DNA of 64,000 nucleotides from Plotosus lineatus (taxonomy: Eukaryota > Chordata > Actinopteri > Siluriformes > Plotosidae): positions 55,471,080-55,535,079 of the forward strand of contig CM045729.1 in assembly GCA_024760905.1 (NCBI GenBank), given 5' to 3'. A model generated the notes under the pieces. That model ran no database searches. It was not told the origin of the DNA and was given only the letters and a program-made list of their open reading frames with translations. Positions 34,165-47,734 of the stretch are shown here, piece by piece. Position 1 is the first letter of the stretch; each line of letters begins with the position of its first letter. A program made the position numbers and the translations under genes.

Positions 34165-34690
34165 GAAAATGTGTGTTTAAAGCTTTAAATGGGGTAGGTG
34201 TACTTGCATTGCTGGACCACAAGCATCAAAAATTATGGACTAGAGTTAACCATAGCAGATTTTGTTTGAAGACAGAATCTGCAAGGCACTGGCAGTGGGT
34301 GGTGAAAACTGCCCAAAGCATCACAGGGACTCCACCTCCTGCTATTGAGAATGACCACAAGAAGACATGTCTTCCCCGGGTGTGCATCATTCTCAGGGGC
34401 TCCTCTCATCCTGCCAACATGCTCTTTCAGCTCTTCCCCTCCAGAAGGTGCTTCAGAAGCCTTCGGACAAAAACCAGCAGGTTTAGGAAAAGCTTCTTCC
34501 CCGCATCTGTCTCGCTACCGAACTCAGTCCACTGCTGAAGCTTCCCATCCACACTAGACCATAGCAGTGCCATTTGTACCATTCATATCTTTCATGCACA
34601 TGTACATCCTTCCACTTTTATAGTCTATTCACAGTGCTTTTCTTCAACTACTGTGTATACATTCATAGCACACTGTATATATCTGTATGT
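34165..34690 (+). mobile_element. LINE 3' end (ORF2 C-terminus and UTR)
   Basis: The frame reads VVKTAQSITGTPPPAIENDH and later RGSSHPANMLFQLFPSRRCF, then RSLRTKTSRFRKSFFPASVSL. This is the very C-terminus of a widespread fish LINE type (KIIKDSSHPAN...LLPSGRRYR-like). The T-rich 3' UTR follows and resumes after the Tc1 insertion, at about 35470. Confidence 0.65.
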
Positions 34691-34734
34691 GTCTATTTAT
34701 ATATAAACAGCACATCTATATATTATCCATATCA

Positions 34735-35385
<651 letters not shown>

Positions 35386-35469
35386 CATATTATATATATA
35401 TATATATACATATACATACACACACACACACGACATCTGTATGTCTGTCCATATTACATCATTGAAAAT

Positions 35470-35805
35470 TACATAGAAACACACTGTATATTTGTACATT
35501 ATATTTGCTCTTATTTACTTATTATATTTACTCTTCCTCCTAAGTAAATGAATGCTAATTTATTCTCACCTTTATGCTGCCCAGATCTGTACATAACTGC
35601 TCACATAACTTATTTGTACATAATCTATACATGACTATTCCCACCTTTAACGCCACCCTTATCTGTACATAACTGCTTCTAACTGTACATACTGCACATT
35701 CTGTACATATTGCACTTGCTGCTCTCTGCATTTCTGATTGGATGCTAAATTGTATTTTGTTACCCTGTGTTTATACATGTGTAACAACAAAGTTGAATCT
35801 AATCT
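35470..35805 (+). mobile_element. LINE 3' UTR, right part
   Basis: Repeated tgtacataactgc / tgtacatattgcac motifs, ending acaacaaagttgaatctaatc, the known type of fish LINE tail. It continues the element broken at 34925. Confidence 0.65.
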
Positions 35806-36700
35806 TTGGTACTACTGTATGTAGTGACCACTTTCATCCAGCAACATCCAATTCTGCTGATGCTGTGCAGTGGGAAAGGAACATGAGAAAAAGATGGAAA
35901 TTGGCAGCGGGTGCCCTTCCACCCACTACTCTCCTGGTGGATGACTGGGATTAGACATTTCAGTTGATGTTTTTTGTAAGCATTAGGGATCAGCTGTCAC
36001 AATCTTACTAAGCAAATCTAATGTACTTCTTTTGCTATTTTGACAACGTTTTCATTTTCCACATCTATTACCATAAGATGCAGTGCGAATAAACCGTTTT
36101 TACTGCTGCCCAATATATAAAAGTCAGCCATTCATGCGTGACATCATCGAGAGAACAACTTTCTTAATTCACTCTAAGCAAAGCATGTCCATGAGTGCAT
36201 TGCGTTCTGTGCATTGTGATGTCATTTTTCGGCAACTAACAAAGTGCATGTTCCTTGCGAGTTGCCATATTAACAGAACCCTCATGTAGCTGATTAATAT
36301 GACGTGACTAACTTTGTTTGAAATTAAATTTAAAGATAAAATATTGTCTCCAAATGTTTGTTACCCAGCAGCTTACCTGGAACATGTGGTTGGTGTTTGT
36401 TGAGTTTTGCTTTTGTTGATAAATTTGAGGATCCTCAGAAAATTGTAGGTAAAGCATCAGGTTGCAACTTTCTGTTGGACTGTACATCTGGTTGACACCT
36501 CGAATCCTGGGATTGAAGGGAATGAATTAAAGCACCCATGCTCAAGGGTAATCAGTCAGATTTTTTGAGCTCTTGCTTGTTTTGTCCATGTGACACAGAT
36601 GAGGATCCTAAGGAAATGCAAAAAAAGTTAAAGCTGTCAGTATAAGTATTTGAGCAGAGCCCAGCAACACAAGCACACATTCTTGATAAATACAGTATTT
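35806..36700. other. Intergenic, nothing recognised
   Basis: No supported gene or classified repeat. Confidence 0.6.
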
Positions 36701-36707
36701 ACCATTA

Positions 36708-37483
36708 TAGTCGGCCCTCTACTTACGAAATTAATCCATTCCAGTGCCTTTTTTGTACCCTGGAGTTTTGGTAATTAAAGGTGCATTTTACATGTAAAAC
36801 GCGATTCGTTCCAAGGCTCCCAAGACTACCCCATAAACCCTTTAAAAATGACAAAAGTACACCAATTTTGTATGAAATATGTATGAAATACATGTTAAAA
36901 GTAAAAGAAAATTATTGACCTTCTTTTAAATCACTCAAACCACCCATGCGACGCTTTAAAGTCTGGAGGTTGCTGGTCAGAAAAACCCCCTCTCCCACCG
37001 TCCTTCACAAGGTCTTTAAATGTGGAGGTTGCTTTTTCTGAAATAATCGCCTCAGTCACTGTATCTCCATTTTTAATGCCTCCTTCTGCTTCAATATCGT
37101 TCCAAAATAATCACCTCCATCACTGACATATAATGCTGCAATGATCACTCTCAAAAAAAAAACTCACAAGCAAACAATCCTGTTCAACTTTCCTTTCACG
37201 AACAAACAGGAAGTGACAAACAGGAAGTATGGGTACAAGTATGTGTACAGTTCAGCTCCCTACTGGCCAATGGGAGGCTAGCGGGGCAAGATGTTGGGAG
37301 ACAACCAATGAGAGAGCAACTTGCGCATTGTTTGAATGGCATGTTTGAATTTTTAAATGGCGCATTTAGCGCTTTTCGTAAAAAGAGGTTGTTTTAGTAA
37401 AAAGAGGATGGAAATTTAGGAAAATGTTTTTCGTAACCTGGAGTTTTCGTATTCAGAGGTTTTCGTAAGTAGAGGGCCAATTG
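36708..37483 (+). mobile_element. TA-flanked non-autonomous element (CAGTCGGCCCTC family), copy 2
   Basis: Left end tagtcggccctctacttacg after TA (36706-36707). Right end cgtaagtagagggccaattg before TA (37484-37485). It shares the interior blocks gttccaaggctcccaagactacc and gacaaacaggaagtatgggtac with the copy at 19330, but lacks the CA/CT tracts. Confidence 0.85.
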
Positions 37484-37950
37484 TATTGTCAAAAAAGAAT
37501 TAAAGCTTCCTGGACACATTTTGAGGAAGTTATGGCCATTTCTTGCTCCAGCAAAAAATACAAAAAAAAAAAAAAAAAATGCACGCTTGCTCAATTACTT
37601 ATGTTTATACATACATGCTGATATACCAAATGATTTTTCTCTGATAATTGTTTTAAATCTGATGATTTAGTGCTGCTTATGTGTCATCTGCTCTTTAATA
37701 TTCTCGCTAAAAAAACAAAAATGATTCACCTGAACATTTTTTCAAAAATAATAACATTAACATGAATCAGAGCACAGCTGAATGCACAATCAACCACGGA
37801 ATCTGTGTGACAAAATTGGTAAATAATCAACAGACTTAAAATGGGTTATACAATATGCGTTACTTTTCCGGTCCTTGTTACATGGTGTATATTGTGCACC
37901 CACCAGTCACTGATGGATTGGCATTTATTTACTTTGAATAATATAGCCAA
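37484..37950. other. Intergenic, nothing recognised
   Basis: An A-run at 37560-37579 and no other feature. Confidence 0.6.
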
Positions 37951-37957
37951 TGTGAGG

Positions 37958-38252
37958 AGCTGCGTCATCCCTCCCAGTCAATGGGAGGCCAGCGGGGCGG
38001 GATGTTGGGAGATAGCCAATGGGAGGGGAGCTGCGTCATCCCTCCTAGCCACTGGGAGGCCAGCGGGGCAGGATGTTGGGAGATAGTCAATGGAGAGCAA
38101 CTCGTGCATTGTTTGAATGGCACATTTTAATGTTTGAATGGCACGTTTCATAAGGAGAACTGGTTTCGTATACAGAGACAAAAAATTTTGGAAAATGTTT
38201 TTCATAACCTGGATCTTTCGTTTGCTGGGACTATCATAAGGTGAGGTACCAC
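37958..38252 (+). mobile_element. Right-end fragment of a related TA element with a 70-bp tandem duplication
   Basis: It has the interior gggaggccagcggggcggga also found in the 19330 and 36708 elements, and ends ataaggtgaggtaccactg before TA. A 70-bp unit starting ggagctgcgtcatccctcc is present twice (37958-38027 and about 38028-38096). The left terminus is absent. Confidence 0.6.
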
Positions 38253-38261
38253 TGTACTGTA

Positions 38262-38339
38262 CTGTACACACACACACAATTATATATATATATATATATA
38301 TAAATAAACACACATACATACATACATATATACATGGGC

Positions 38340-38432
<93 letters not shown>
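38262..38432. repeat. Compound (CA)n/(TA)n microsatellite
   Basis: Alternating CA, TA and CATA runs. Confidence 0.95.
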
Positions 38433-38434
<2 letters not shown>

Positions 38435-39795
38435 TATATACGTGTTGTGGTCAAAATAATAGCAAATAGCAGTCTGACATCATTATCCTGATCAATAACT
38501 GTTTTTGGCAGAAATGATATGGCTTAAGTTAGGTTACTCGGTGCGTTAGTTCCAAGAATATTCTCCCTTAAACTTATTTGGAATTGTATGGAGCAGCTAG
38601 TCTCCCAGTGTTTTATATAGGCTGTAAATTTGTGGATTTAACTAATAAGACTTTTTAGTAACATTCTAAACCTCATAAAAGTTTAACACGTCCATCCCAT
38701 CTCTTTTCATCAAAACTCAAAGACTCCACACCAAATGAAGCTGAAAATATAGTTTGCTTCTGCTTATTTTGTGACTCAAGAATTTTGATGTGAAATGGAA
38801 TAAAGTAGCAGATGTTAAAGATTGAACTACATAACCCATCTTTGTGCACATGTTTATATTTACCACCCCAACCTGAGCCTCAAAGATTATGGCAATCTCA
38901 TTAATTGCAACCATATGAAAGCTTATATTATTCCTTTGTACAGATGAATGAGAAAAGTCTTATCTATGAAGGATGAATACTGAGGCTCAGATAGCAAACA
39001 CAAAGCATGACCAGTAGCTGTGGAGAGTCCGGAGATGCAAGTGTTCTCAAAAACAGCCCACAAACTGACCCTAAACTCTAGAGAATACAGTATTCATGTT
39101 TACCTAGCTTTTGGTAAATCAGATTTTTAAAAAAAACCCACAACATTCATGGACTGAGTGTAAACGGCACTTAAAACACGATAATCAAGAACTCACATAA
39201 AAATAAGTTTGTGCTAATGCTAGGGGAACATGCATGCCAGTATAGTGTGTTTTATGACAAAATGGTCAACTCACTCTCAGAACATATTAATTTGAGAAGC
39301 AACATCCCCAGACAGGTAAATACATGAAGCAATTTTGGCTTTTTCCCCCCACAATGTATTAAGGAAGTGCACCGTGGTGTAGGAAGACATGCAGAGCGCA
39401 CGCTTGTTCAGAAACTCCATGCAGAGTTCACAGCAAGTGTGCAGGCTGAAAATAGCTGCAGTCACAGGAGGGGTCAGAGCAACAGAAACAGACAGGACAC
39501 GCTGAGTGTAACACAGCTTCAGTCAGGACAACAGCAGAACACTCACCTCTGATATTCTTACTGTACACATGCAAGTAATCGATACTAGCCATCCAAGCAG
39601 GACTGGGTCAGAAGAGAAAAGTGGACAAAATCCATGAATCAGAGCCAGACCACTCGGAAGGCAGAAAGAATCAAAATTGTTTCAGACTGATTTACAAAAT
39701 GGCTCTTATTCGGAACTTGACACGAGCTCCAAGTCATAAAAACTGAGAAGGTGTGAATATGAAATCCAAAATGCACTGAATTCGATTGGATGCGA
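38433..39795. other. Intergenic, nothing recognised
   Basis: No supported gene or classified repeat. Confidence 0.6.
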
Positions 39796-39799
39796 TACA

Positions 39800-40110
39800 G
39801 TAGCATAGCTATTAGCCCTTCTGCATCACGCCAAGAAGGTCCAGAGTTCAACTCTCATGCACAGCAAGGGCGTTTCTATGTGGAGTTTGAATGTTTTCCC
39901 TGTACTTGAGTGGGTTTTCTCCAGGTGATCTGGTTTCCTCCCACAGTCCAGAAGACATGCACGTCAAGGTATTTGGCTATTTCCCCTGTTGCGACTGTGA
40001 ATGGCCCTGCAATCAGACAAGTTGTTCAGGATGTACCCCACCTTCGCCAAAAGTCATCTGGGATGGTCTCCAGCCTCTACAAGTGGTTCACAAAATGACA
40101 TGACATGAAT
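39800..40110 (+). repeat. V-SINE/L2-like SINE
   Basis: Head-like tagcatagctattagccctt, then tatgtggagtttgaatgttttccc, ctcccacagtccagaagacatg, gcaatcagacaagttgttcagg and tctgggatggtctccagcctc. It ends in short ATGACATGACATGAAT repeats. Confidence 0.75.
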
Positions 40111-41203
40111 TGTCTGGAATATTCCCAGGACATATCCATTCTGTAGCCATCTAAAATTTGGGGATTTAAATAAATTGTGTATTTGGGTGAACACAATGCT
40201 CGTGTAAAATGAACAGCTTCTTATATTCAAAATTATTAACCATAACAGTTTATTCAGTTTTATAAATAAACATTATACAGGCATTAGTTCATTGAACTCA
40301 GTTTTATACCCTGACATTTCTGCAAACGAAAAAAGAATAGACTTAATACAAATCTAAATCATTTACAATTCAACTTCATTAACAATGTCATTAAATGAGA
40401 GTATGTCCTATAGACAACATAGGTCCAGGTCTGATATCCTGGTTTAGTGTTCAGTGTTGAGATTATTGGCCAACAAAACTGCCATGAGGAGCTTCTGAGT
40501 TCACAGAGTCAGAGCATGTGAGCACAGATGAGAGGATACTGATCAGTTTGAGCTCAAGATGTGGAGGAGGAAAATGGATAAAGGTTGGGAAATGGCTGAG
40601 TGATTGGTGCTTTGAAGAATGCAGACAGTTAACTCCGTGAGCCACACACAAGCAGCTTTTTTGCATCATGGATCTTTCCTGCAAAATATTCAGCCACCTG
40701 CAGAAAAAAAAAAAGCATCAATTACCAGTTATGTTTTGGTGGTTGCTGTTTATTTGTCCTCCTCGACTCTATGTAATAAGGCGGTTAGAGCTGAAACTTT
40801 ACACTCTATTCTAAATATGTATACTTACATGGAGTTGCTGATTTGGCTGAAAACACTTTGTATTGCATGTTAATACGATTTTTAAACAGCCAGTAAACCT
40901 GACTGATCACGTCACATTAATACCAATTAACAACAACAAAAAAAGTTAAGGACATTTCATTTTCAGTGACATAACAATAGATTTTTTTTCCCTTTTGTTA
41001 GCTGCACTACAGTGTAGCAACACTACACATTCTGTAGTTTGTGTGCTTACACCTCAAAAAGACAACAGCGAAAAGTAAAGCAGTCTGACGAGTGCTGCAG
41101 AGAAACACGCCTCCATTTCATAAAACACCATCATCACCTAGGCAGAGTGAAAAATAAGTATAGAACAAAACCTAGTTTTCAATTAAACAGATTTCCAATG
41201 CAG
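40111..41203. other. Intergenic, nothing recognised
   Basis: No supported gene or classified repeat. Confidence 0.6.
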
Positions 41204-41216
41204 TTATTCTCAGAGT

Positions 41217-41323
41217 CCAAACTATCGAGGGGGAACAGGGACGTCTGGACCTCTTTGCTAAGGTTGCTGCCCCCGCGACCCGACCCTGGACTAAGCGGAA
41301 GAAGATGATGATGATGATGATGA
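41217..41323 (+). mobile_element. Short 5'-truncated LINE copy with inverted flank at its 5' junction
   Basis: 41237-41323 is the 3' end of the same LINE type as 22305-25526 (gctgcccccgcgacccgacc, then a GAT repeat). TTATTCTCAGAGT at 41204-41216 and 41324-41336 is an exact 13-bp target-site duplication. The first 21 bp of the insert are not LINE. With the last TSD base they form an exact reverse complement of genomic 41348-41369. Confidence 0.9.
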
Positions 41324-41639
41324 TTATTCTCAGAGTGATAGGACTCATGTTCCCCCTCGATAGTTTGGATTCTGCTGGTATCACGAGAAAAAAAACAGTC
41401 CTGTACCATGTTACATGCACTCGTGTAGTTTACTGTAGCTACGATTATTTTAGTGACAGACACAAAACCAAGCATTGCCTTAGACATCTGAGCACATGCT
41501 ATTCTTACAGCAATCTACAAACATCTCCAAATGTTCTGTAAAGAACTTTAATCAAGTTTCAGTATACTATCTCTTCAGTAAGGACGTCTTCTGAAATTAT
41601 CAATAATGGAGAATGTGGCTAAAATTTTTTGTTTGTTTA

Positions 41640-42110
41640 ATTTTCCACCGCTTCCACCAGATAATCCTCTCCCAAACCACTTCCCCAACTCATCCAGAAG
41701 GAGTCAGAGGTTTTCCCAAGCCAGCTGAGAGGTATAATTTCACCTGTGAGTCTGGGGTGTGCTAGGAGGTCTTCTCCTGGACAGACCTTCCTGAAAGCAC
41801 CTGGGAAGCATCCTAACCACATTCCCAAACCACCTCAGCTAGATCCTCAAGGCGCAACTGAAGGAGCATTAGCTTTACTCTGAGCCTATTCCAGATGTCT
41901 GCACTCCTCACCCTATTTTCAAGGCTGAGCTCTGAGTATCCGCAATTTCATTCTTTTTCGGCTCTTGCTCATAGGCAAGGGTTGGAATGTTTATGGACCG
42001 GTAAATTGAGAGCCTCACCCTACAGCTCAGCTCTCTCTTCTGTAAAATAAGAATCAGAATCAGTACACTTTGTTGATCCCTGAGGAAATTGTGTGCACAC
42101 AGTTGCTCCA
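41640..42110 (-). mobile_element. Rex/CR1-like LINE, downstream part of an inverted copy
   Basis: The reverse strand matches the post-RT region of the 22305 LINE, for example aggtcttctcctgg / catcctaaccacattcccaaaccacctcagct and ggtaaattgagagcctcaccc. The frames are broken. The copy continues at 42550 beyond a SINE. Confidence 0.7.
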
Positions 42111-42191
42111 TACCAAGTAGGGGAGATAAAAGATAAAAGTCTCAATGAAGAAAAAATTACGAATATCTAAAAATTACAAAATGGCTGGTGT

Positions 42192-42534
42192 TTTTTTTTT
42201 GTTTGTTTTTTTTCCTTTCGGCTTTTTTCTCTTTCTCTCAGGGGTTGCCACAGCAAATCATCTGATTTGGCAGAGGTTTTAATGTCGGATGCCCTTCCTG
42301 TCACAACCCTTTTAGCAAGGGACAGAAACACGCTGACGGCTTTGCAGCTACTCTTTACGAAAGTCAGCAATGTTTTTTTTTACATGCCTCTCACCATAAA
42401 CAGTGAGAGACATGGCCGGGCCTTTTATAACCCAGTTAGCTGCACTGGGACAGATAGTGACAACTTTGTGGGGACTCGAACCCCCAACCTTTGGCTCAGC
42501 GATCCTGCACCCTACCACTAGACCACCACTGCCG
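42192..42534 (-). repeat. Composite SINE with RTE-type tail, inserted in a LINE
   Basis: Reading the reverse strand: head gcggcagtggtggtctagtgg, ggttgggggttcgagtcc, body gctaactgggttataaaagg, catgtaaaaaaaaac, gcgtgtttctgtccc, aaagggttgtgacaggaagggcatccgac, then tail gatgatttgctgtggcaacccctgagag, the RTE LINE 3' end. Flanks CAAAATGGCTGGTGT (42177-42191) and CACAATGACTGGTGT (42535-42549) are a slightly diverged TSD. Confidence 0.85.
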
Positions 42535-42549
42535 CACAATGACTGGTGT

Positions 42550-43190
42550 AGCATCCATATTACTGCAGAAAACGTACCAATCCGTCTATAAATCTCCCAC
42601 TCAATTTTTCCCTTACATGTGAATAAGACCAAGATATCTGAACTTCTTCCAACCGGCGGCGGTCAAGCCACCCGTTTCCAGCTGAGAACTTGGACATGGA
42701 AGAGTTCGTTTTCATCCCAGCCACCTCAAACATGGATACAGCCCAGAGTGAACTGAAGATGAGTTTTCGATGATGCCAGTTAAATCACTTCATCCATAAA
42801 AGGTATAGATGAAATACCAAGACCTGAAGTACCTGAAAACATCCACCACTCAGATACGCCTGAAAATTCTATCAATAAAAATTCTGAACAGAAAGGGTGA
42901 CAAGGAGCAGAGTCTAATCCTAAGTGGGAACAAGCCTGACTTGCTGCTGGCAATGCAAACCGAACTGTCTCTGAGCGTACAGAGATTGAACAGCCTGGAG
43001 CAGATGACCATTCACTTCAAACTCCCGAAACAGCCCCAAAGCACACCTCAAGGACACATGGTCATGAGCTTTTTCCAGATCCACAAAACACATGTGAGCT
43101 GCTTGGGCAAAATCCCATGCCCCCTCCAGCACCCTCACAAGGGTATAGATTGGGTCCATTTTTATAGAAATAACCACGCTGTGACCAAAA
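42550..43190 (-). mobile_element. Rex/CR1-like LINE, RT part of the inverted copy
   Basis: The reverse strand encodes YTLVRVLEGAWDFAQAAHMC then FVDLEKAHDHV (43150-42990 region), the RT block containing the first catalytic Asp, in a decayed frame. Together with 41640-42110 it is one 5'-truncated copy split by the SINE. Confidence 0.75.
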
Positions 43191-43540
43191 CTATTTTCCC
43201 AGGGCAATACTTTATTACATAACACTACATAACTTTTTCAATAGCTGATAACTGTAATAATATGGATTGTACTGGAAATGCTGCACTTTCAACATGAATA
43301 GTTTATTTCCACCACTGTATACTTTGGCTATGATGGGGAAATCTCTCTTTAATCTATTCGGTTTGCATTTAGATTCAAATAGGGTGCTCCACTTTTTCAA
43401 AATTATTGTAAGTTTTTTTTTTAATAATTTTATAGTAATATCTGCTGCCTAATCAGCTTGTATTTGTCTCGATCCATATCTTCAGAGCTGTGCAGAATGT
43501 GACACAGTGACCTCGTCCAGCCTTTAGGCTATTTATCATG

Positions 43541-43541
43541 G

Positions 43542-43592
<51 letters not shown>
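43541..43592. repeat. (CA)n microsatellite
   Basis: A pure CA run of about 50 bp. Confidence 0.95.
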
Positions 43593-43595
<3 letters not shown>

Positions 43596-44643
43596 CCTGC
43601 TCTCACCAGTGAGTGTGTTGGGAGTGGTGGCGGTTATAAATTGGAGAACATGCTGCAGAGTGAGCAGGTATCAGAGAGCAGGGCTGCTAGTGACTGCTAA
43701 TCTGTCTGTGTGCCAGACGGGGAGCAGCAAATGCAACACAGCTTGCAGTGACAGACTTAATTACACATGGCTCTTGCAAACAGACATCAGAACAATTTAA
43801 ATCTTAAACTATAAGCTCATCTTTAACAGCTCGGAGCAAGTCGGTGCCTCGGGGTTAAGGTATGACTTTCCAGGTACTTTAATATTTGAAGAGATGTGCT
43901 TTTAAAAGACTTCAGTTAATTTAAATCCAGTCATCCAGACCATGCTCAAACATCCACATGACTTCACTGATAGCCAGCTAATAAAGAGAGCTAATTCAAC
44001 AAACATTTCATGTCCTTACTCTGGTTGTGAAAAGCAGTAACCAGTGCAGCATGAACAGCTGTTACTGGAAAAGCATGTGAACAAATGACAGGACTAGTGA
44101 TCCTGACCTCATCATCTGGTTAAAATCTTAATCGTGACAAAAATCATCTGCATGCTGCAAAATATAGCAAATCCATTCATCTGATCAATGTACCAGAGTC
44201 ATTTCCCCATTTAAACTGGGTTGGACATCAGGTCAGGAAATTAAGATGAATTACTTTGATGCAATAACTTTATACAATGATTTATGAAAACTGATTTATG
44301 TGCTTCATTCTATCCTGATCTCATGCCAGGAAATACTGTAGACCCAAAAACTGGGGATCTGTTCTTTTCTGTCACAGGATTAGATACTCACTTTGCTCGC
44401 CTACGCCTTCAGCATAACAAAAAGATATAACTGCTACATGTGTATTTGTGGTAAAGCTTTAATGAGCAATATTTCTCTGCAGAACAGGTCTCTCCCTCTG
44501 CACAGGGTGTCTTCCTTATAGTTAAAGGTCTTATCTTTCAGCCACAGATAGACATCACAAAGCACATTGCTTATTTCATACAGTGGAACAGTGTCTCAAA
44601 AGACTAGAGGGGTGCTGCACTGGAAAGCAGGCAGGCACAGGAG

Positions 44644-44683
<40 letters not shown>

Positions 44684-46555
44684 CACCAGGTTTAAGAAAA
44701 ATGCAGGAGGTGGAAGAAAAAGGCTAGACGTGAAGGGAGCAATTAACCTTGCAGGGAAAAGGAAAAAATCACTGCCCCGCTTTTTTTTTTTTTTTTTTTT
44801 AAATTGCTGCTCTTTAGAGCTGACTGGGTTGGACAAGTATAAAAGACCACAAAATAATTCAGGGCATGAGTAAATTTCTTGGGTAGAGACCGTACAATGT
44901 AACACACACATCAATATCTGCACAATCTTTTGTTATAGCACATAAATGTCAGAAATAATTACACAATTAACCTTCTGTTTGTGCTGCTGAATAAAAGCAA
45001 TAGATACAGCAAAGGAGAAAGCTTAGTTAAACATGAAAGTGAACTATTTGTCATACAGTCTTAAAGAATTAAAGCCACTGACCACTATCTGGGTGATTTA
45101 GCTTGATGAGCCTGCAATATGCCTCTTGCACTTGTGCCTTGGAGCTTGTTGAGCTGTGCACAGGGAAACATGCAACCGATTATCATTGGTAAATGACAGA
45201 ACATCTCCATCTAGTGGCCAAAGAGCAAACACAATCCACTCAATTACTCTTCCAGCTCTTGGATGTTATGTATGAAATAAATCATCAGCCTGTTTAAAAT
45301 GGCTTCTGAAAAGAAAAGCTGTCTAAAGATTCCAGAGTTTCAAACACGTTTTCAATAAAATGACATTATCTGGCTCGATTTAATTTAGGGAACAAGTCAT
45401 CACCATTTTACAAAATTCAAGAAAGACATCATTAGTTCTGATGGTCAGTCTAGACCAGAGAGAGGGCATTAGAGTCCATGAAAACGTCGGCTCAAAATGA
45501 GATGTTGTCATTTGCATATTTAAGGATAATGCCATCAGTTCAGAATGTCCAAGTTTGGCTCCCCAGTATCATAGTTCATGGACTGAGGGCACACATTGTC
45601 CATAACACTCCAGATGGCTTCATAAGGCCACACAGATGGGAGAAAAGATCAGGCCAATAACTTATTCTCACATTTTTAACCAGAGCAGATTTTTCAAGAT
45701 GATGCAGATTTAGACAAACTGACAACCATTCATTGAGAGAAAAAACAACTGTAGAGTGAAAGATTTCCAGGAATAGACCAAGATACAGATTGCTGGGAAG
45801 GACAAAAGAGAAACAGTGGAATTTTAATGTTTTTAGTGATTATGTTTTCTCTCAATCATGAGGAACAGCATTTTCCTCTTACTGAAGAGAAATGTTGAAT
45901 AAATACTGTCTCTTATTGAGAGTGACAGGTTATATACTTGCTAATAGTAGCTACAGATGTGTGGCTATTTGCACAGCATAAATAAAAAGTCTCCAAATTC
46001 TGACTTAGGCAAATGAAGCACATAGGTTTTGCACTCTTAAGTGAAATTAAACTCAAACTTTATAAAAGCTTGAAGACCTTGTTTAGTCTTTGCAGTCTTT
46101 AGTCTATTCTTAGTGAAGAAAAAAAACAAGTAAAAATTGCACACAGAAAAGCAACATTTTACTGCAAAAAGTCTCATCTGATAGACATGCATGCAATAGT
46201 AAATATGAAAGTACCAGTAATTTGTATATGAATGGACATGGACATGTCATTCATTCCTGCAACAGAGATGACGCTTGACTGATGTATGTAAACATAAGCT
46301 TGTGTTATGTGTAGAAATGCCTAGCTTTATTTTATTAAGTTCACTAATTTATATCTGACTTGATCATTTAAAACATAAAATAGTGTTATGTTTTGCCTTG
46401 CCTTCCATGAACTGGAAAATTCACATATTGTTATGGTTTCACACACTCACAAGAGTAAAACAGACTCCACATGGTGGCATTTTCATACAGGCTAAAGCAA
46501 ACTACTGAATGGACTTTAGCAGATTACAACTTTGAAAATGTAAGTAGTAGGGAGG
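43593..46555. other. Intergenic, nothing recognised
   Basis: About 3 kb containing a (CA)n run (44646-44686) and an oligo(T) run (44780-44800). No gene, conserved frame or classified transposon is seen. Confidence 0.6.
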
Positions 46556-47455
46556 TGCAATAAAACCAATTTATCGGTTTAAACCAGTTCTAACATGCAA
46601 ACAATACGTATTGCGATACTCTGAAGCAAAACCGGTTTTTCGAAATGCTTTCAGAACAGTGCGGAACAGTAAAAAAAATCTTTGGCTATTCCTGCTAATT
46701 GAACCAGAAGTAATGCTTTCGTTCAAAAAAAAAATGGCGACTGCAATGGTCCCGGCATGTAATCCTGACACAATCGTTTTCCATCCTCTTATCTAAAGTC
46801 ATTCAATGTGTGGAGAGCCATGCCATGATTGGGCAGTGCGGATGTCACGAAGGCCTTCAGCCAATAGAATTTGTTTTATACAGGATCTAGAAATACCCGC
46901 TAAAATCAAAACCACAGTTCATGTTGATTAATTGCTCAGAAATTTACTGAACTACTACATCTAGATTTTCACTAAAACATTTATTTTAAAATGAGAAAAA
47001 AGAGGGAAGCGGTCCCATGAACCTGATCTCCAACACGGCACATTAACCATGCATGTTTTTTTTTTTTTTTGGCTAAACGTGACAACAATACCTCTGTCGA
47101 CTCTGAAAAAAATGACATCACAACTTGCAGACTCAACATGCTCCAAATCGGTCCCAGATTCCGGTAAATTACATTCTACTTCTCTCCAGCATAATGATCA
47201 TATTAATGTCATTTATATGATTAACAATATTGCATGTTATTATTGTAAAGTTCTAAAGTTTGACGAACTTTCCAGAGCCGTCAGTCTCACTGTAAGTGGT
47301 ATACGTTTAGCATGTGCCCAGCGGACCTATGGGCATCGCTATGATGGCATTAATATACTGTATATAAATGTAATGTTAATATTGTCATATATAACTATAT
47401 CAACCTACTGCTCATAGAGTCACAGGTCTGATGACATCTAGTCGTGCGTGATACA
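46556..47455 (+). mobile_element. Possible hAT-like element, left part
   Basis: It begins TAGGGAGGTGCAATAAAACC with ttgcgatactctgaagc, resembling the TAGGGGTGCAA ends of fish hAT elements. Similar atcgcaatac motifs at 50340-50400 could be its right part, split by the SINE and RTE insertions. No transposase is recognised. Weak evidence. Confidence 0.3.
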
Positions 47456-47461
47456 GTTCTG

Positions 47462-47660
47462 CGCATGCGCGGATGATGCCCTTCCTGCCACAACACATTA
47501 TTAGCAAGGGACAAAAACACGCTGATGGCTATGCAGCTGCTCTTTACGAAAGTCAGCGATGGTTCTTTTACATGCCTCTCAACATAGACTGTGAGAGACA
47601 TGGTCGGCCTTTGATAACCCAGTTAGCTGCACTGGGGGGACAGTGACAACCTCAGAAATA
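47462..47660 (-). repeat. Composite SINE body, RTE-tail type, both ends truncated
   Basis: Reverse strand: gaggttgtcactgtcccccc, gctaactgggttatcaaagg, catgtaaaagaaccatcgc, cagcgtgtttttgtcccttg, gttgtggcaggaagggcatc. It stops just before the tail would begin, and the head is missing. Confidence 0.75.
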
Positions 47661-47734
47661 CGCTAATAAAAGCACTAGATGCAATTAGACTATTGTAGTG
47701 TTTGTCATGTGTATTTAATATGTTTAAATAGCAG

